Assembly (NCBI GenBank): GCA_964020155.1
Contig: OZ026549.1
Span: 4,535,219-4,599,218, forward strand
Direction of reading: 5' to 3'
Source of the DNA: Chondrilla cf. caribensis
Lineage: Eukaryota > Porifera > Demospongiae > Chondrillida > Chondrillidae
DNA: 64,000 bases
A program made the position numbers and the translations under genes. The notes beneath the pieces were generated by a model, which was not told the DNA's origin, searched no databases, and saw nothing but the letters and a program-made list of their open reading frames with translations. Shown here one piece after another: positions 23,173 through 43,766 of this stretch (position 1 is the stretch's first letter; each line of letters begins with the position of its first letter).

Positions 23173-26100
23173 ATGGAGAAGATGATATTGGATACAACCT
23201 TAGTTGTTGTACTTCTTGTTAGTGGTGAGTTAGGAAGAGAGGATCATCACAACTGTAATCACTGTAATAGGCACACACACACATACCACTCACTGTGGTG
23301 TGGTGGTATACAGATCTTGGATTCAGATAATGGGAATACTCAGGTAACAAGATATCTAGGTTAACTGGACATTTCAGAGAGCACACACTCTATAGAGTAC
23401 ATACAACTACTGTAGGCTCTCAGAGTACACACTACAATGACTACATACAGTGGATGTCATACAATGTGTACTGTACACATGTGCTTTTGGTTCTACATGT
23501 ACGTAGGGACTCAGTCTCTTAATAGTCCCGATGTGGTCATCGATGGATACACAGTCAGTTCAACCCTCAAATCTCCAGCTACTCTACCACTAGGAACAAC
23601 TGTTATTCTAGTTTGTAGACTCAGAGGAATACCACATGGAATACAGACTAACTATCACTGGACATGTCCAAATGGACCGTGTCAACAAACAGGATATGCT
23701 GGGAGGAAGATCAACAACAATATTATAGCTATCAACATAACCTCTACAAGTGATGAAGGGACATACACCTGTCATGTCACTGCTCAAGGAAGGGAAGCTA
23801 GTCAACAGTTCCAGCTGAGGGTTACTGGTCAGTGGTCGTGAGTACTACTAGTACAGTGTGTACATACCCATGGTGATACACTGTTCTACTTCATTCTGTG
23901 AACTTTAGGTGGGCAAGTTGTTCACAGTTATGGGAGACTGATATTCAATGAGAGAGTCATCACTGACAAACAACAACTTCAGCCACCAAACAATGATAGT
24001 GGAGATGGGAGGATTGAGTGTAGAGTAAGCAGTGGAGAGGCAAGGTTCAACTACTATGGACGCATTGTACCAATTGACACTAGTGGAGATGTTATTGAGA
24101 TCAGAAGAGGATCTACTGCTACTTTAGTCATAAGAGACAGAGCTTTCAACAATTTTGTACAATTTGAAGGGCAATGTGCTGGTATATACCACTACCTGTT
24201 CTTATCTAATGGTGAGCATCGTGATGTCTGTGGATTAATAAATTACATGCATGAATTATAATAATTGATAAGCAATGCTACTATATAATTAACACAAACA
24301 ATACAAATAACAAACTGAATCACCTTGTTAACCCTCCTTGCAGAGTAATGTATTCTGTTGCCAACATTGTTCATCATATTGAATGACTATTAGCATATAC
24401 TCTCTTTTGTACCTCAATACAATACAATACCTGCAAGTACAGTACCAATATCAGCTTCATTACAGTATCATGTGAAAATATGTATTTAATAATTAGGTAC
24501 TCTCCCTGATCTCTCTATAACTGGTACAACCAGTACTGAGACCAGTATCACTGTGAACATTGGTGCCATACCTAGTGGTAATAAGAGGGTTATCATTGGA
24601 TATCAGAGACTGGACCTTGGAGTTCCAGTAGTTGGAGAGTTTGTGCAAAATGAGAAGAGATCATCAAGAACATTCTCCTCACTAGTACCTGGTGCTAACT
24701 ACAGGATCACAGCATGGGGACTTAGTGGAGGTTACGATAGAAGAAGGAGTCAGTCACCAGCTGTGAGGGAGGTTACTACAATGGAGAAAGGTCAGTTGAT
24801 GGGAACTTTACACTAAACAGTATACAAACATTACAATCAGTCAATGTGTACATTATCTGATACTATGCGTGTTGTGTACAGCTCCATCTCCTCCAAGATA
24901 CCTCACTATTACTAAGGTGTTTTATGATGAGATTGAATTAAACTGGATACCACCTAGAGAACCTAATGGAGATATACGACTTTACATTATCCAATACACT
25001 ACACAAGATGGAACACAACAAGAGATCAATGCCACAAACAACATCAACTACTACAACTTTACAGGACTAGAGAGAGGACAGACCTACAACAACATCACAG
25101 TGGTAGCTGTCAACTCAGCTGGAATCGGGGGAGGAAGTCAACCTATAACAAGTTATATACATGGCCCTTCAGTGGAGAGAACGAGTGAGTTAGAGTTGGA
25201 GGTATTGATGTATACAGATGCAAATTATGACTATAATTGTGTCTTCATCAATAGAGTCACCAGGAACATCACCGAACACACCAATGTCAGGTATGTAGGA
25301 CAAGGGTGAATAAAAAGTCACTACAGTGGAACCTCTCTATTACAAACCTCTGAATTGCAGAAACCTCTATAATAAGGACACCATTCTGTGTCCCAGTGTA
25401 GTACTGTGGTGTATTGAGTGACCTCTGAATTGAGGACACCTCTGTAAAAGGACTAAAATCAAGATCCCAAAGTGTCCATAATAGAGAGGTTCCACTGTAT
25501 ATACATAAGAACACATGAATGTCAGCGAGAGATGTTTAATACCTAGGTGTCTTCCGAGACAGGTTTAACAGTCACTGCATATTGAACCATATCTACACCA
25601 ATGTGTGTATTTACAGTACACAAACATGACTTGGATGTCCACACTGCATTTTATCCCCATGTAGCACCCTGCCCCCCTCGTGTACCATCCCTACCTCTCA
25701 ACACAATGGTCCTCACTACACTCACTACTACTGTACCACCGGGGACCACTATCACTATAGGATGTGTGGATGGATACTACACTGATTGGGAGGAGATACT
25801 GACATGTGGAAGTGATGGACAATGGAGAGGGATTATCACACAATGTAGAGGTATGGAGCAGAGACTATATACATTTGTCATGGTAACATACACACAATAC
25901 TAAAGTGTGACACTATATATACAAACAAGTATATACATACTAACCACCAAACACATTTCACACTATAGAAACATGTTCAGTATCAAACTTGACTGCTATA
26001 TCTGATGACATAGCTTACACTGTACCCACTGAGATAAGACCAGGTACTGTAGTGGGTACACACTGTGGAGAAGGCTACCAAGTAGCTATCAATGCTGTGT

Positions 26101-26607
26101 GTCAGGATGACAGGACATGGAGAGTACAGGAAAAATGTGTCCAGAGTGAGTTTGGGAATGGGAATGAGAATGGGAATGTGTTTGTACATTATATTGAAAG
26201 TGAAAGAGTGAGTGTGTACATAAACACCAGTTCTAGAATTGAATGTGAACACATATCATAATTATAACACTATTCTTTTTGGAAAGATGCTAGCATTGTT
26301 ACAATCTAAAGTCACTACACATTATGTTCCCTCACTCACTACAGGTACAAATACTGCAGTGATAGCAGTTCCTATAACAGTAAGCATGGTGATACTACTA
26401 GTGGGCATTACACTACTGGTGATCAACGTAATACTGATAGTGAAGAGGAAGAGACACACACCCACAGTACAGTATGACAAGGAGTCCAATGTACACATTT
26501 ATGATGAAGTGGATGATCATGTCAAGTCCACTAAAGACACTAAAGTCTATCAAGAATTGGATGTCAACAAGATGGACGACACCAAGCAATATGCTACAAT
26601 CAAGTGA
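23173..26607 (+). CDS. Receptor R1: SP-Ig-Ig-like-FN3-FN3-CCP-CCP-TM-tyrosine tail (9 exons, 644 aa)
   Basis: Exons are 23173-23224, 23507-23827, 23909-24211, 24497-24790, 24882-25184, 25255-25290, 25665-25850, 25969-26145 and 26345-26607; all internal borders are phase 1. Residues 1-17 signal peptide; 18-124 Ig (VCRL..YHWTC..DEGTYTCHV); 125-225 a second two-Cys, Ig-like domain; 226-323 and 324-424 FN3; 425-436 Ser/Pro/Thr linker; 437-498 and 499-557 sushi/CCP domains with four Cys each; about 561-588 membrane helix followed by KRKR; the rest is cytoplasmic. The tail has YDEV, YQEL and YATI, with YQEL and YATI ten residues apart. It is expected to be a type I surface receptor or adhesion molecule; ligand and signalling partner are unknown. 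An AATAAA lies 95 nt after the stop. Intron 6 holds a pogo-type MITE. Confidence 0.85.
25324..25497. mobile_element. Pogo-type MITE (174 bp) in an R1 intron
   Basis: It begins CAGTGGAACCTCTCTATTA and ends with the inverse, flanked by TA on both sides. The family is recognised by CAGTG...CACTG ends and TA duplications. It is absent from the equivalent introns of R2-R4, so it inserted after the copies separated or was lost in them. Confidence 0.8.
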
Positions 26608-27346
26608 TCCTTGTTTGGAGAACAGGACATCAACTGGAAGGATTCCTAATTGTGTGGTTAATTAGTATCATTAACATTTGAATTTATAAGCACAGCAAGG
26701 CAATAAATAGAGTGCATTCCAATAATGTGTGAAAGAGTATGTTGTATACAATGTATTGTATGCTCTCATCTTAATTAGTAATGATATTATTTTCATTACA
26801 ATGAACGTAAAAACATGTACATATGTATGTATACAATTCATCCAATACTCGACTATGAATTAGCAAATTTTTCATGAACTAAACATGAACCAAAAGAGGA
26901 CATGTACTGTAAGTGTCCACCACCCACAATTATAAGGATCTCTGGGATCAGTGATAATGAACAGGCATCGTATAATCCTTGATCCATTCTAGCTATTCCC
27001 ATCTGTAGACTACAGCAAGAATATAATTAATGAATTTTGTACGTAGTCATGAAATAGGTTATGCAGCCTAGGTGATTCAGTCATAATTCATGAAAAAAAA
27101 TACAATTGCATCGAAAACCTCCAGCAAGAGAGTCTGTGAAGCCATCGAGGAGATTGACAAGCGAGCAACAAGCATGACAGACAGACAACTGCACACACAC
27201 AAACACAAACACACACACACATACGTAAGTACATATATATAGACATATGTACGTACATCCTATGTGTACTGTACAATAAGGGCAGTACAGTATGTGTGCA
27301 CAGCAAACACAAAGGTATGCTTCATCTGTTGATGTTCATGACTTAC
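26608..27346. other. R1 3' flank joined to a flippase 3' flank by a deletion
   Basis: No gene. The sequence follows the R2/R3 3' flanks to about 26980, and then 27090-27190 matches the flank just beyond the flippase stop codon in the other copies (33470-33570). At 27190, directly after ACAGACAACTG, it changes into a CA-rich tract like the one before exon 8 of the other copies: the last six flippase exons are deleted. Confidence 0.7.
26702..26707 (+). promoter_or_regulatory. Likely polyadenylation signal of R1
   Basis: AATAAA 95 nt after the R1 stop codon. R2 and R3 have AATAAA only further on, near 32903 and 43950. Confidence 0.4.
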
Positions 27347-29515
27347 AGTGTAGAAAAGGTTACCATGGAACCAGAGACCACCTGTGTAACCAGTACTTCT
27401 GACTATATCTGGGGAAAGCAACAAACAACAAACGTGTAAGTACTGTATGCAATTCAAGAGTTGTGCATATGTACAAGTATATTTACGTACATGCTATGTA
27501 AATCATCTCAAAATATTTACGCTTGATGATCTCTTTGATGTTGGCACAAATTTGGAGACATACATATGTATGCACAGTACAGTATGTGTGTGTGTGTGTG
27601 TGTGTGTGCGTGCGTGCGTGCGTGTGTGCGTGCGTGCGTGCATGCGTGCGTGTGTGTGTGTACTCTTTATACCCATGCACCTTCAAGCAGTCCAGCCTCC
27701 ACAACAACAAATAACACAAGAGAATGTCCCAATGCAATGACAAACCACACTCCAAACACCTGGCGATGAAGGAGAGATTTAGGACTGGTGTGATACCACA
27801 ATGAAGTGCTACCAGTGTGGCATACACAGCATATACAGCAAACACAGCATACATACGTACACACCACTATGTACATACATATGGACTGTACATTAGGAGA
27901 TGTATACATGCTATGTATGTACAGTATGTACACATCAAGATGTACGTATAGGGACCATATACAAAAAAAGATAGGCATTCATACTGTGTATAGCATCCGT
28001 TACCATAGAAACAGTACTATTATACAGCAATTTTATAATGTATAAAGTGCTAGCAACAGTATAAAGCGTTAGCAATGATGCTATACTGGTTAAGACATGG
28101 GCACTCGGGCATTATGACATATAAAATACACTCGCCCTCGGGACTTGGTATTTTATATGTCATAATGCCCTTGTGCCCATGTCTTAACCACCAAATAGTG
28201 CATATGTAGAAACATAGAGACAACTTATTATTATGAGTACTACGTAGATGTGTGTACACTGCTACTTATGGACCTTCGCTATCACACAAACCTGATGTGG
28301 TATTATTCTGTACACAAATGTATATGTGCTCATATGACACACAAACAAATGGTGTACTCCACTGTAAACATGCTCTTGTGCACATGTCACACTGTACTAT
28401 ACATACTGCACAAACATACACATGTACATATATATGCATACCTACATGTATCCGCATCCGAACAAACATCATTGCATGCTCCTAGTAACACGCAATGATC
28501 ATACATCCTACTACAGTACTGTATGTACTGCACGTATGTACTACACAAACATACACTAGCACATACATACATATGTATCACACATCATTGCATGCACCTA
28601 GTAACACACAATTATCGTACATCGAACACACCTTCATGTTGAAGAAGTGTCCTTTCTGCGTCTTTCGATAGCGCTCCGGAGTGGACAGTGTCATCTCAGG
28701 CTCTACATCCTGGTCAGCTATCCCGAGAGCCACAGGTGGGAGGAAGGTGAAAAACTGGAATGGAAACAGGAATCAAATATGCACATGCAGTGGGTGGGTC
28801 TTTGTGGTGTAGGGACATGGCAAAATTTGGATTATCACATGGAAGCGTTGCTCGGTCTCTACTGTATGTCTGATAGACTATGCAGACATGCATACATGTA
28901 CATATCGCCACACACATTCTGTATGTACATGTATGTATGTACACTAAACCAATACCAACCAATACAGTTGTGCTGTACATACGTAGATGTACTGTATAGC
29001 GTACAGCATACATACATACGTACATATGTATATATAGTACATACACAATAAATAAACAAACACTACACACAATCATAAATGTTGAAAAAGTTTTCTGTAA
29101 TTCAAGTACAATAAAGCTACAGGTCTGTTATGCTGTCATTACAGGATAATTATGGTAAATTAACCAAAATAACATTTGAAGTTCGTATAAGGGCAGACTA
29201 ACCTACAATCTACCTAACCTACATCCCTACATACATTTATAGATACCCAAACTACAATCACCCTATAATTGAAGTATGATAGGATTAGAACAGAAGTAGA
29301 GCTATGTTATGGAAATTTGCTGACACCTACTGTGTACGTATGTATGTGAGGTTGTCAACTCACAACGTTGTACAAACCAATGGTCCAGCGTTCAAAGATG
29401 ATTTGTCCAGAAAACATGCTGAAAGGTGCAAACCAAAACTGAAAAATAAATGATAAATAATAACAACAACAATCAGGAGACAGTACAACTGCTAAGCTTA
29501 TGTAATAGACTAATG

Positions 29516-29571
<56 letters not shown>

Positions 29572-29766
29572 GCATACCTCCATTATATAGAGAAAGATGT
29601 TCTTATAAAAGGAGTACAATATGACAAGTGCCAGACGTTTGTAGTTCCAAATTCCATGTATCAGCAGAAGTCGAACTAGGAATCGGAACTGGGTTATGGA
29701 AAAGTCTGATGCCAGAGAGGCCTGCAGTCCTTCGGCACCACTGATTCCAACTCCAACATCAGCAGA
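27347..29766 (-). pseudogene. Flippase 3' half, third copy (A), only five exons left
   Basis: Exons equivalent to C4-C8 remain at 29578-29766, 29364-29438, 28632-28754, 27681-27759 and 27347-27408, each with intact frame and splice sites. They code GISG through the middle membrane segments ([17 protein letters not shown] is intact). The four preceding exons (including GDGAND) and the six final exons are absent, with junctions near 29825 and 27190. Such a fragment cannot make an ATPase. It differs from copies B and C by a few substitutions, for example QASLAS for QATLAS. Confidence 0.85.
27988..28197. mobile_element. Insertion ending in a long foldback, in copy A
   Basis: 28090-28190 contains GGTTAAGACATGGGCA and, about 85 bp further, its inverse TGCCCATGTCTTAACC, with nearly 40 paired positions around a small loop. 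The equivalent site in copy C (near 48547) reads straight from GTGTATAG to TGCATATG, without the insert. Copy B keeps only the left part (about 37227-37342). It behaves like a non-autonomous transposon; a hairpin RNA origin is not excluded. Confidence 0.65.
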
Positions 29767-30943
29767 CTTGAAATAGAAACAGGAGATATTGCCTTAATTA
29801 AAACTATCCACCAACTAACAATATGCAATATAAAAATATTGTTACGCAATGTTAACTGTTTGTTACACCCTGTTTACGATTTCAGAATGATAATTATTTG
29901 AATTATTATTCAGTTGAAAAGTGCTGATTGAGGTATTCAATAATACAACAAAATGAAGTTTTATAATCACTTTCAACTGGAGTTTTTCACTGAAATTTGT
30001 CATTCACTGACACTTCAATACCATATCAATGCAGTGAGCACATATTAGATACACTAGCCCACACTAAAGACTGGATTTTATTATTGGATTCCTACAAAGT
30101 GTATAGTGTGTATATGTGTTTTGGTATTCTACAGGTGCTACAAGCGGGAATTAGCATAGAGACAGTATTATTGCTATTGTGACGCTGACACATCAAAGGT
30201 GCTAAGTATTAAAGAATAATTATTAACACCTTCAATTATTTGTCAACAATACACATGAATTGTAAGATTGGATGGTGTCCTTATTCTCAGCTATTGAATT
30301 CATACCAATTCAGACAGACTCTGGAGTGCTCACCTAAGCATAAACAGTGTAGAGGGGTCAGCATAGACATGTGGTAACCAAAGTTGAAATAGCACACACA
30401 TGCAGGCTCCAATTGATGTAAAAGTGGGGCTGGTTAAGACTGGCCCCAATATGGTTGACAGATAAACTGACAAAGTGATTTCCAAAGAGTAAAAACTCCA
30501 TGATTCCCCAACCACACACATATACATTAACATGTGTTCCTATACATAACTGCAACAATGAATTCATACTATAATTTATATAGAGTGAAGAAAGATGGCT
30601 GATTTCGAATGCCGATAATTTGAAATTGGGCTAGAATTTGTGCACTGAAGCTCCGTTGAACATATTATCTTCAGCAAAGGTTCTTCTGAACCTAAGAAAG
30701 ACGCCCAAGTAATTCAAGTGTGGGGGGCAGCAGCCCGACGAGTTTTTGAACTCGAATTACTTGTTCTATCAGACAAGACTTTTGTGCATGTGAACATGAT
30801 TCCATCATTCTGAATTTCAAGAAAGCCCATTCCCTTGAACTATTACCACAAACAACAATAAGGGTGTCTGAAGCCGTACAAGTCTCTAGCTAGATATGAG
30901 ATTACTCAACCACAGGCATTTGTATGGCTGCTCTGTGGAGAAG
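29767..30943. other. Upstream flank of R2
   Basis: No gene. Near 29825 the flippase intron is joined directly to the receptor flank, four flippase exons having been deleted. 30600-30780 is one copy of a dispersed repeat also found at 41640-41820, 53470-53660 and, inverted, 50290-50640. Confidence 0.65.
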
Positions 30944-32721
30944 ATGATATTGGAGAGTGCCTTAGTTCTTGTACTTCTTGTTAGTGGTGAGTTAGAAAGA
31001 GAGGACCATTACTACTGTAATCACTTTAATAGGCACACACACAAACCACTCACTGTGGTATGGTGGTGTTGATATACAGAACTTCACACTATCTATACAG
31101 GTGGAGTGGAAATTACTGATGGCCAAAACCCAGGTAACAAGATATCTAGGTTTACTGGACATTTCAGAGAGTACACACTCTATAGAGTACATACAACTAC
31201 TGTAGGCTCTCAGAGTACACACTACAATAACTGCATACAATGGAAATCTTACAATATGTACTGTACACAGGTACCCCATCTCCTCCAAGACACCTCAGTA
31301 TTACTAGAGTGTTTGATGATGGGATTGAACTAAACTGGATAAGACCTATAGAACGCAGAGGAGTTATACTATATTACATCATCAAATACACTACACAAAA
31401 TGGAGTACAACGGGAGTTCAACACTGGAAGTAACTCCAACTCCTACTACTTAAAAGGACTAGAGAGAGGACAGACCTACAACAACATCAGAGTGATAGCT
31501 GTCAACTCAGCTGGACGTTCAGAAGAAAGTGACCCTATAACAAATTATGTACATAAACCAACAGTGGAGAGTACAAGTGAGTTGGAGTTGGAGGTATTGA
31601 GAATGAGGTCTGCTAGCACATACCAATCATGACTATATCTGTGTCTTCATCAATAGAGCCACCAGTAACACCAACTCCATCTTATACAACCAGCACACCT
31701 ACCATAGGAACACCACCAACTGGAGGTATGTACAGTGTATAAATACAACAAACACAAACATGACTTTGATGTCCACACTGCATTCTATCCCCATGTAGCA
31801 TCCTGCCCCCCTCGTGTACCATCCCTACCTCTCAACACAATGGTCCTCACTGCACTCACTACTACTGTACCACCAGGGACCACTATCACTATAGGATGTG
31901 TGGATGGATACTACACTGATCGGGAGGAGATACTGACGTGTGGAAGTGATGGACAGTGGAGAGGGAACATCACACAATGTAGAGGACCTGGTATGGATGA
32001 GAGAATATTTGTCACTATACAAACATGTACATACTAACCACCTGACACATCTCACACTATACAAACATGTACATACTAACCACCAAACACATCTCTCACT
32101 ATAGAAACATGTTCAGCATCAAACTTGACTGCTATATCTGATGACATAGCCTACACAGTACCCACTGAGATAAGACCAGGTACTGTAGTGGGTACACACT
32201 GTGGAGAAGGCTACCAAGTAGCTATCAATGCAGTGTGTCAGGATGACAGGACATGGAGAGTACAGGGACAGTGTGTCCAGAGTGAGTTTGGGAATGGGAA
32301 TGGGAAAGTTTGTTTTAACAGTGAAAGTGAAAGTGCAAGTGTGTACATAAACACCAGTTCAAGAATTGATCGTGAACACGTAATATCCTAATGTTTATGG
32401 AAAAATGTTAGAATTGTGTACAGTCTGAAGTCACTACATGTTCTCTCACTCACTACAGGTACAACATCCTACAACTGTCCTTCTACAAATACTGAAGTGA
32501 TAGCAGTTCCTATGACAATAAGCATGGTGATACTACTAGTGGGCATTACACTTCTGGTGACCAATGTAATACTGATAGTGAAGAGGAAGAGACACACACC
32601 CACAGTACAGTATGACAAGGAGTCCAAAGTACAGATTCATGAAGTGGACGATTATGTCAAGTCCACTAAAGACACTAAAGTCAAGATGGACGACACCAAG
32701 CAATATGCTACAATCAAGTGA
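30944..32721 (+). CDS. Receptor R2: SP-FN3-CCP-CCP-TM-tail (short form)
   Basis: Exons are 30944-30986 (signal MILESALVLVLLVSG), a possible 33-nt exon 31101-31133, 31271-31576 (FN3), 31657-31725 (Pro/Thr linker), 31799-31990 (CCP1), 32105-32281 (CCP2) and 32459-32721 (membrane helix and tail). With the small exon it is 360 aa, without it 349. It matches R1 from its second FN3 onward; the two Ig-like exons and the first FN3 are missing because sequence like 23480-24870 of R1 is deleted. CCP1 has two extra residues at its end. The tail lost the YQEL motif and the YDEV tyrosine is replaced by His (IHEV), leaving YDKE, DDYVKS and YATIK. The M start is the first ATG in the signal exon; the longer start of R1 is mutated. 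Confidence 0.8.
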
Positions 32722-33589
32722 TACTTGTTTGGAGAACAGGACATCAAATGGAAGGATACCTGATTGAGTGGTTAATTAGTGTAACATTTGATTTTATAAG
32801 CACAGCAAGACATATAGTGTGTTCTAATATAATATGCGTGATAAGTACGTATGTATACAATGTAGTGTGTGCTCTCATCTTCATTAGTAACATATTCGTT
32901 ATAATAAATGTAATTACATGCATGCACGTATGTATACAATACATCCAATACTCAACTATGAATTAGCAGTTTTTTGATAAACTAAACATGAACCAAAATA
33001 GGACATGCACTGTAACTGTCCACCACCCACAATGATAGGGATCTCTTGGATCAGTGATAATGAACAGGCATGATCAAAGTAATCGTTGATCCATTCTAGA
33101 TATTCCACAAATGATGTTAGGATAATCACCTGCAGTATATCTGATTCAACTATTAACTGAAGTACCAGATATTGCCAACTGGTAAAATCATTATACTATT
33201 TACATAATATCATATTGCATAGTTAGCTAACAGAATATACAGAAAACACATGATTATCAATAGAGTAGCACTTGAAACTCATTGTCAAATTATTATATCC
33301 TGTATATATGGTCTGGAAAACGGAAGTGAAGTAGTGAAAACATGCATGTTAGAGGAAGTAGAGCTTACATGAGAAAACAAGCAACTTTGTTCCCAAGGAA
33401 TGTTTGTTGGCGTGAAACAGCTAGGTTACGCAGCTTTCTGCTAAGCAATTCAGTCACAATTCAAGAAAACAACTACAATTACACACCTATAAACATCTAG
33501 CATGAGAGTCTGTAAAGACATTGAGGAAATTGACAAGCAAGCAACAAGCATGACAGACAGACAACTGCCAATGTATAGTATATTGAGTT
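32722..33589. other. Tail-to-tail spacer between R2 and flippase copy B
   Basis: No gene. It is almost identical to 43767-44629 between R3 and flippase copy C. Receptor (+) and flippase (-) converge here, so their 3' UTRs may approach or overlap. Confidence 0.65.
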
Positions 33590-40725
<7,136 letters not shown>

Positions 40726-41991
40726 CTGTGAACACAAGGCAGGCAGAGCGATAATTCACACACAGTATTGAAACAGGTTCCACTATTCACAACACACCAA
40801 TTGTTAAAAGTGTGACAATCACACTACCCAATCAATTACTGGTAGTGCAGCTCCAGCAAACAAATTGATTGGCTGGTGTGATTATCACATGTTCATATTA
40901 AAAATCTGTAACATGTTTAGTGTATAAAAATATTGCTACGCAATGTTAACTGTTTGTTACACCCTGTTTACGATTTCAGAATGATAATTATTTTAATTAT
41001 TATTCAGTTGAAAAGTACTGATTGAGGTAATTAGTAAATTAAATACAGCAAAATGAAGTTTCATAATCGCTTTCAACTGGAGTTTTCACTGAAATTTGTC
41101 ATTCAATGACACTTCAATACCATATCAATGTAGTGAGCACATATTAGATACACTAGCCCACACTACAGAGTGGATTTTATTATTGGAGCCCTACAAAGTG
41201 TATAGTGTGTAATCGTGTTTTGGTATTCTACAGGTGCTTGGTGAAAGCATACAAGTGGGAATTAGCATAGAGACAGTATTATTGCTATTGTGACGCTGAC
41301 GCATCAAAGGTGCTAAGTATTAAAGAATAATTATTAACACCTTCAATTATTTGTCAACAATACACATGAATTGCAAGAGTGGATGGTGTCCTTATTCTCA
41401 GCTATTGAATTCATACCAGTTCAGACAGACTTGGGAGTGCTCACCTAAGCATAAACAGTGTAGAGGGGTCAGCATAGACATGTGGTTACCAAAGTTGAAA
41501 TAGCACACACAGGCTCCAATTGATGTAAAAGTGGGGCTGGCTAAGGCTGGCCCCAATATGGTTGACAGATAAACTGACAAAGTTAACATGTGTTCCTACA
41601 CATAACTGCAACAATGAATTCTTACATTCATCATGAAGAAAGATGGCTGATTTTGAATGCCGACAATTTGAAATTGGGTTAGAACTTGTGCACTGAAGCT
41701 CCATTGAACACAGTATCTTCAGCGAAGGTTCTTCTGAACCTAAGAAAGATGCACAAGTAATTCAAGTGTGGGGGGCAGCAGCCTGACGAGTTTTTGAACT
41801 CAAATTACTTGTTCTATCAGACAAGACTTTTGTGCATGTGAACATGATTCCATCATTCTGAACTCCAAGAAAGCCCATTCCTTTGAACTAGTACCACAAA
41901 CAACAATAAGGGTGTCTGAAGTCCTACAAGTCTCCAGCTAGATATAAGATTACTCAACCACAGGCACTTGTATGGCTGCTCGGTGGAGAAG
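40726..41991. other. Upstream flank of R3
   Basis: No gene. It is homologous to the R1, R2 and R4 flanks. 41640-41820 is a copy of the dispersed repeat named at 30600. Confidence 0.6.
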
Positions 41992-43766
41992 ATGATATTG
42001 GAGAGTACCTTAGTTCTTGTACTTCTTGTTAGTGGTGAGTTAGAAAGAGAGGATCATTACAACTGTAATCACTTTTATAGGCATGCACACACACAATACC
42101 ACTCACTGTGGTGTTGTGGTGTTGATATACAGAACTTCACACTATCTATACAGGTGGAGTGGAAATTACTGATGGCCAAAACCCAGGTAACAAGATATCT
42201 AGGTTCACTGGACATTTCAGAGAGTACACACTCTATAGAGTACATACAACTACTGTAGGCTCTCAGAGTACACACTACAATGACTGCATACAGTGGAAAT
42301 CTTACAACGTGTACTGTACACAGGTACCCCATCTCCTCCAAGACACCTCATTATTAGTAGAGTGTTTGATGATGGGATTGAACTAAACTGGATAAGACCT
42401 ATAGAACGCAGAGGAGTTATACGATATTACATCATCAAATACACTACACAAAATGGAACACAACAAGAGATCAACACTGGAAGTGACTCCAGCTACTACA
42501 ACTTAACAGGACTAGAGAGAGGACAGACCTACAACAACATCAGAGTGATAGCTGTCAATTACGTTGGACGTGGGGAAGAAAGTGACCCTATACCAAGTTA
42601 TGTACATAAACCAACAGTGAAGAGTACAAGTGAGTTGGAGTTGGAGGTATTGAGAATGAGGTCTGCTAGCACATACCAATCATGACTATATCTGTGTCTT
42701 CATCAATAGAGTCACCAGTAACACCAACTCCATCTCCTAATACTAGCACACCTACCATAGGAACACCACCAACTGGAGGTATGTACAGTGTATAAATACA
42801 ACAAGGACAAGCATGACGTTGATGTCCACACTGCATTCTATCCCCATGTAGCATCCTGCCCCCCTCGTGTACCATCACTACCTCTCAACACAATGGTCCT
42901 CACTACACTCACTACTACTGTACCACCAGGGACCACTATCACTATAGGATGTGTGGATGGATACTACACTGATCGGGAGGAGATACTGACATGTGGAAGT
43001 GATGGACAGTGGAGAGGGAACATCACACAATGTAGAGGTATGGATCAAGGAGACAAACATGTATATACTAACCACCTAACACATCTCACAATATACAAAC
43101 ATGTACATACTAACCACCTAACACATTTCACACTATAGAAACATGTTCAGCATCAAACTTGACTGCTATATCTGATGACATAGCCTACACTGTACCCACT
43201 GAGATAAGACCAGGTACTGTAGTGGGTACACACTGTGGAGAAGGCTACCAAGTAGCTATCAGTGCTGTGTGTCAGGATGACAGGACATGGAGAGTACAGG
43301 GACAGTGTGTCCAGAGTGAGTTTGGGAATGGGAATGGGAATGGGAAAGTTTGTTTTAACATTGAAAGTGAAAGAGTGAGTGTGTACATAAACACCAGTTC
43401 AAGATTAATTGATCGTGAACACGTAATATCCTATTGTTTATGGAAAAATGTTAGAATTATAGGTACAATCTGAAGTCACTACATGTTCCCTCACTCACTA
43501 CAGGTACCACATCCTGCAACTGTCCTTCTACAAATACTGTAGTGATAGCAGTTCCTATGACAATAAGCATGGTGATACTACTAGTGGGCATTACACTACT
43601 GGTGACCAATGTAATACTGATAGTGAAGAGGAAGAGACACACACCCACAGTACAGTATGACAAGGAGTCCAAAGTACAGATTTATGAAGTGGACGATTAC
43701 GTCAAGTCCACTAAAGACACTAAAGTCAAGATGGACGACACCAAGCAATATGCTACAATCAAGTGA
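41992..43766 (+). CDS. Receptor R3: SP-FN3-CCP-CCP-TM-tail (short form)
   Basis: Exons are 41992-42034, possibly 42154-42186, 42324-42629, 42710-42778, 42852-43037, 43139-43315 and 43504-43766; 358 aa with the small exon, 347 without. The signal is MILESTLVLVLLVSG. FN3 contains ELNWIRPIE and GLERGQTYNNI; the linker is VTPTPSPNTSTPTIGTPPTG; both CCP domains have four Cys. The tail resembles R2 and lacks YQEL, but keeps a tyrosine at the YDEV position (QIYEV) and ends in YATIK. It lies between flippase copies B and C, on the opposite strand to both, and is closest to R2. Confidence 0.8.
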
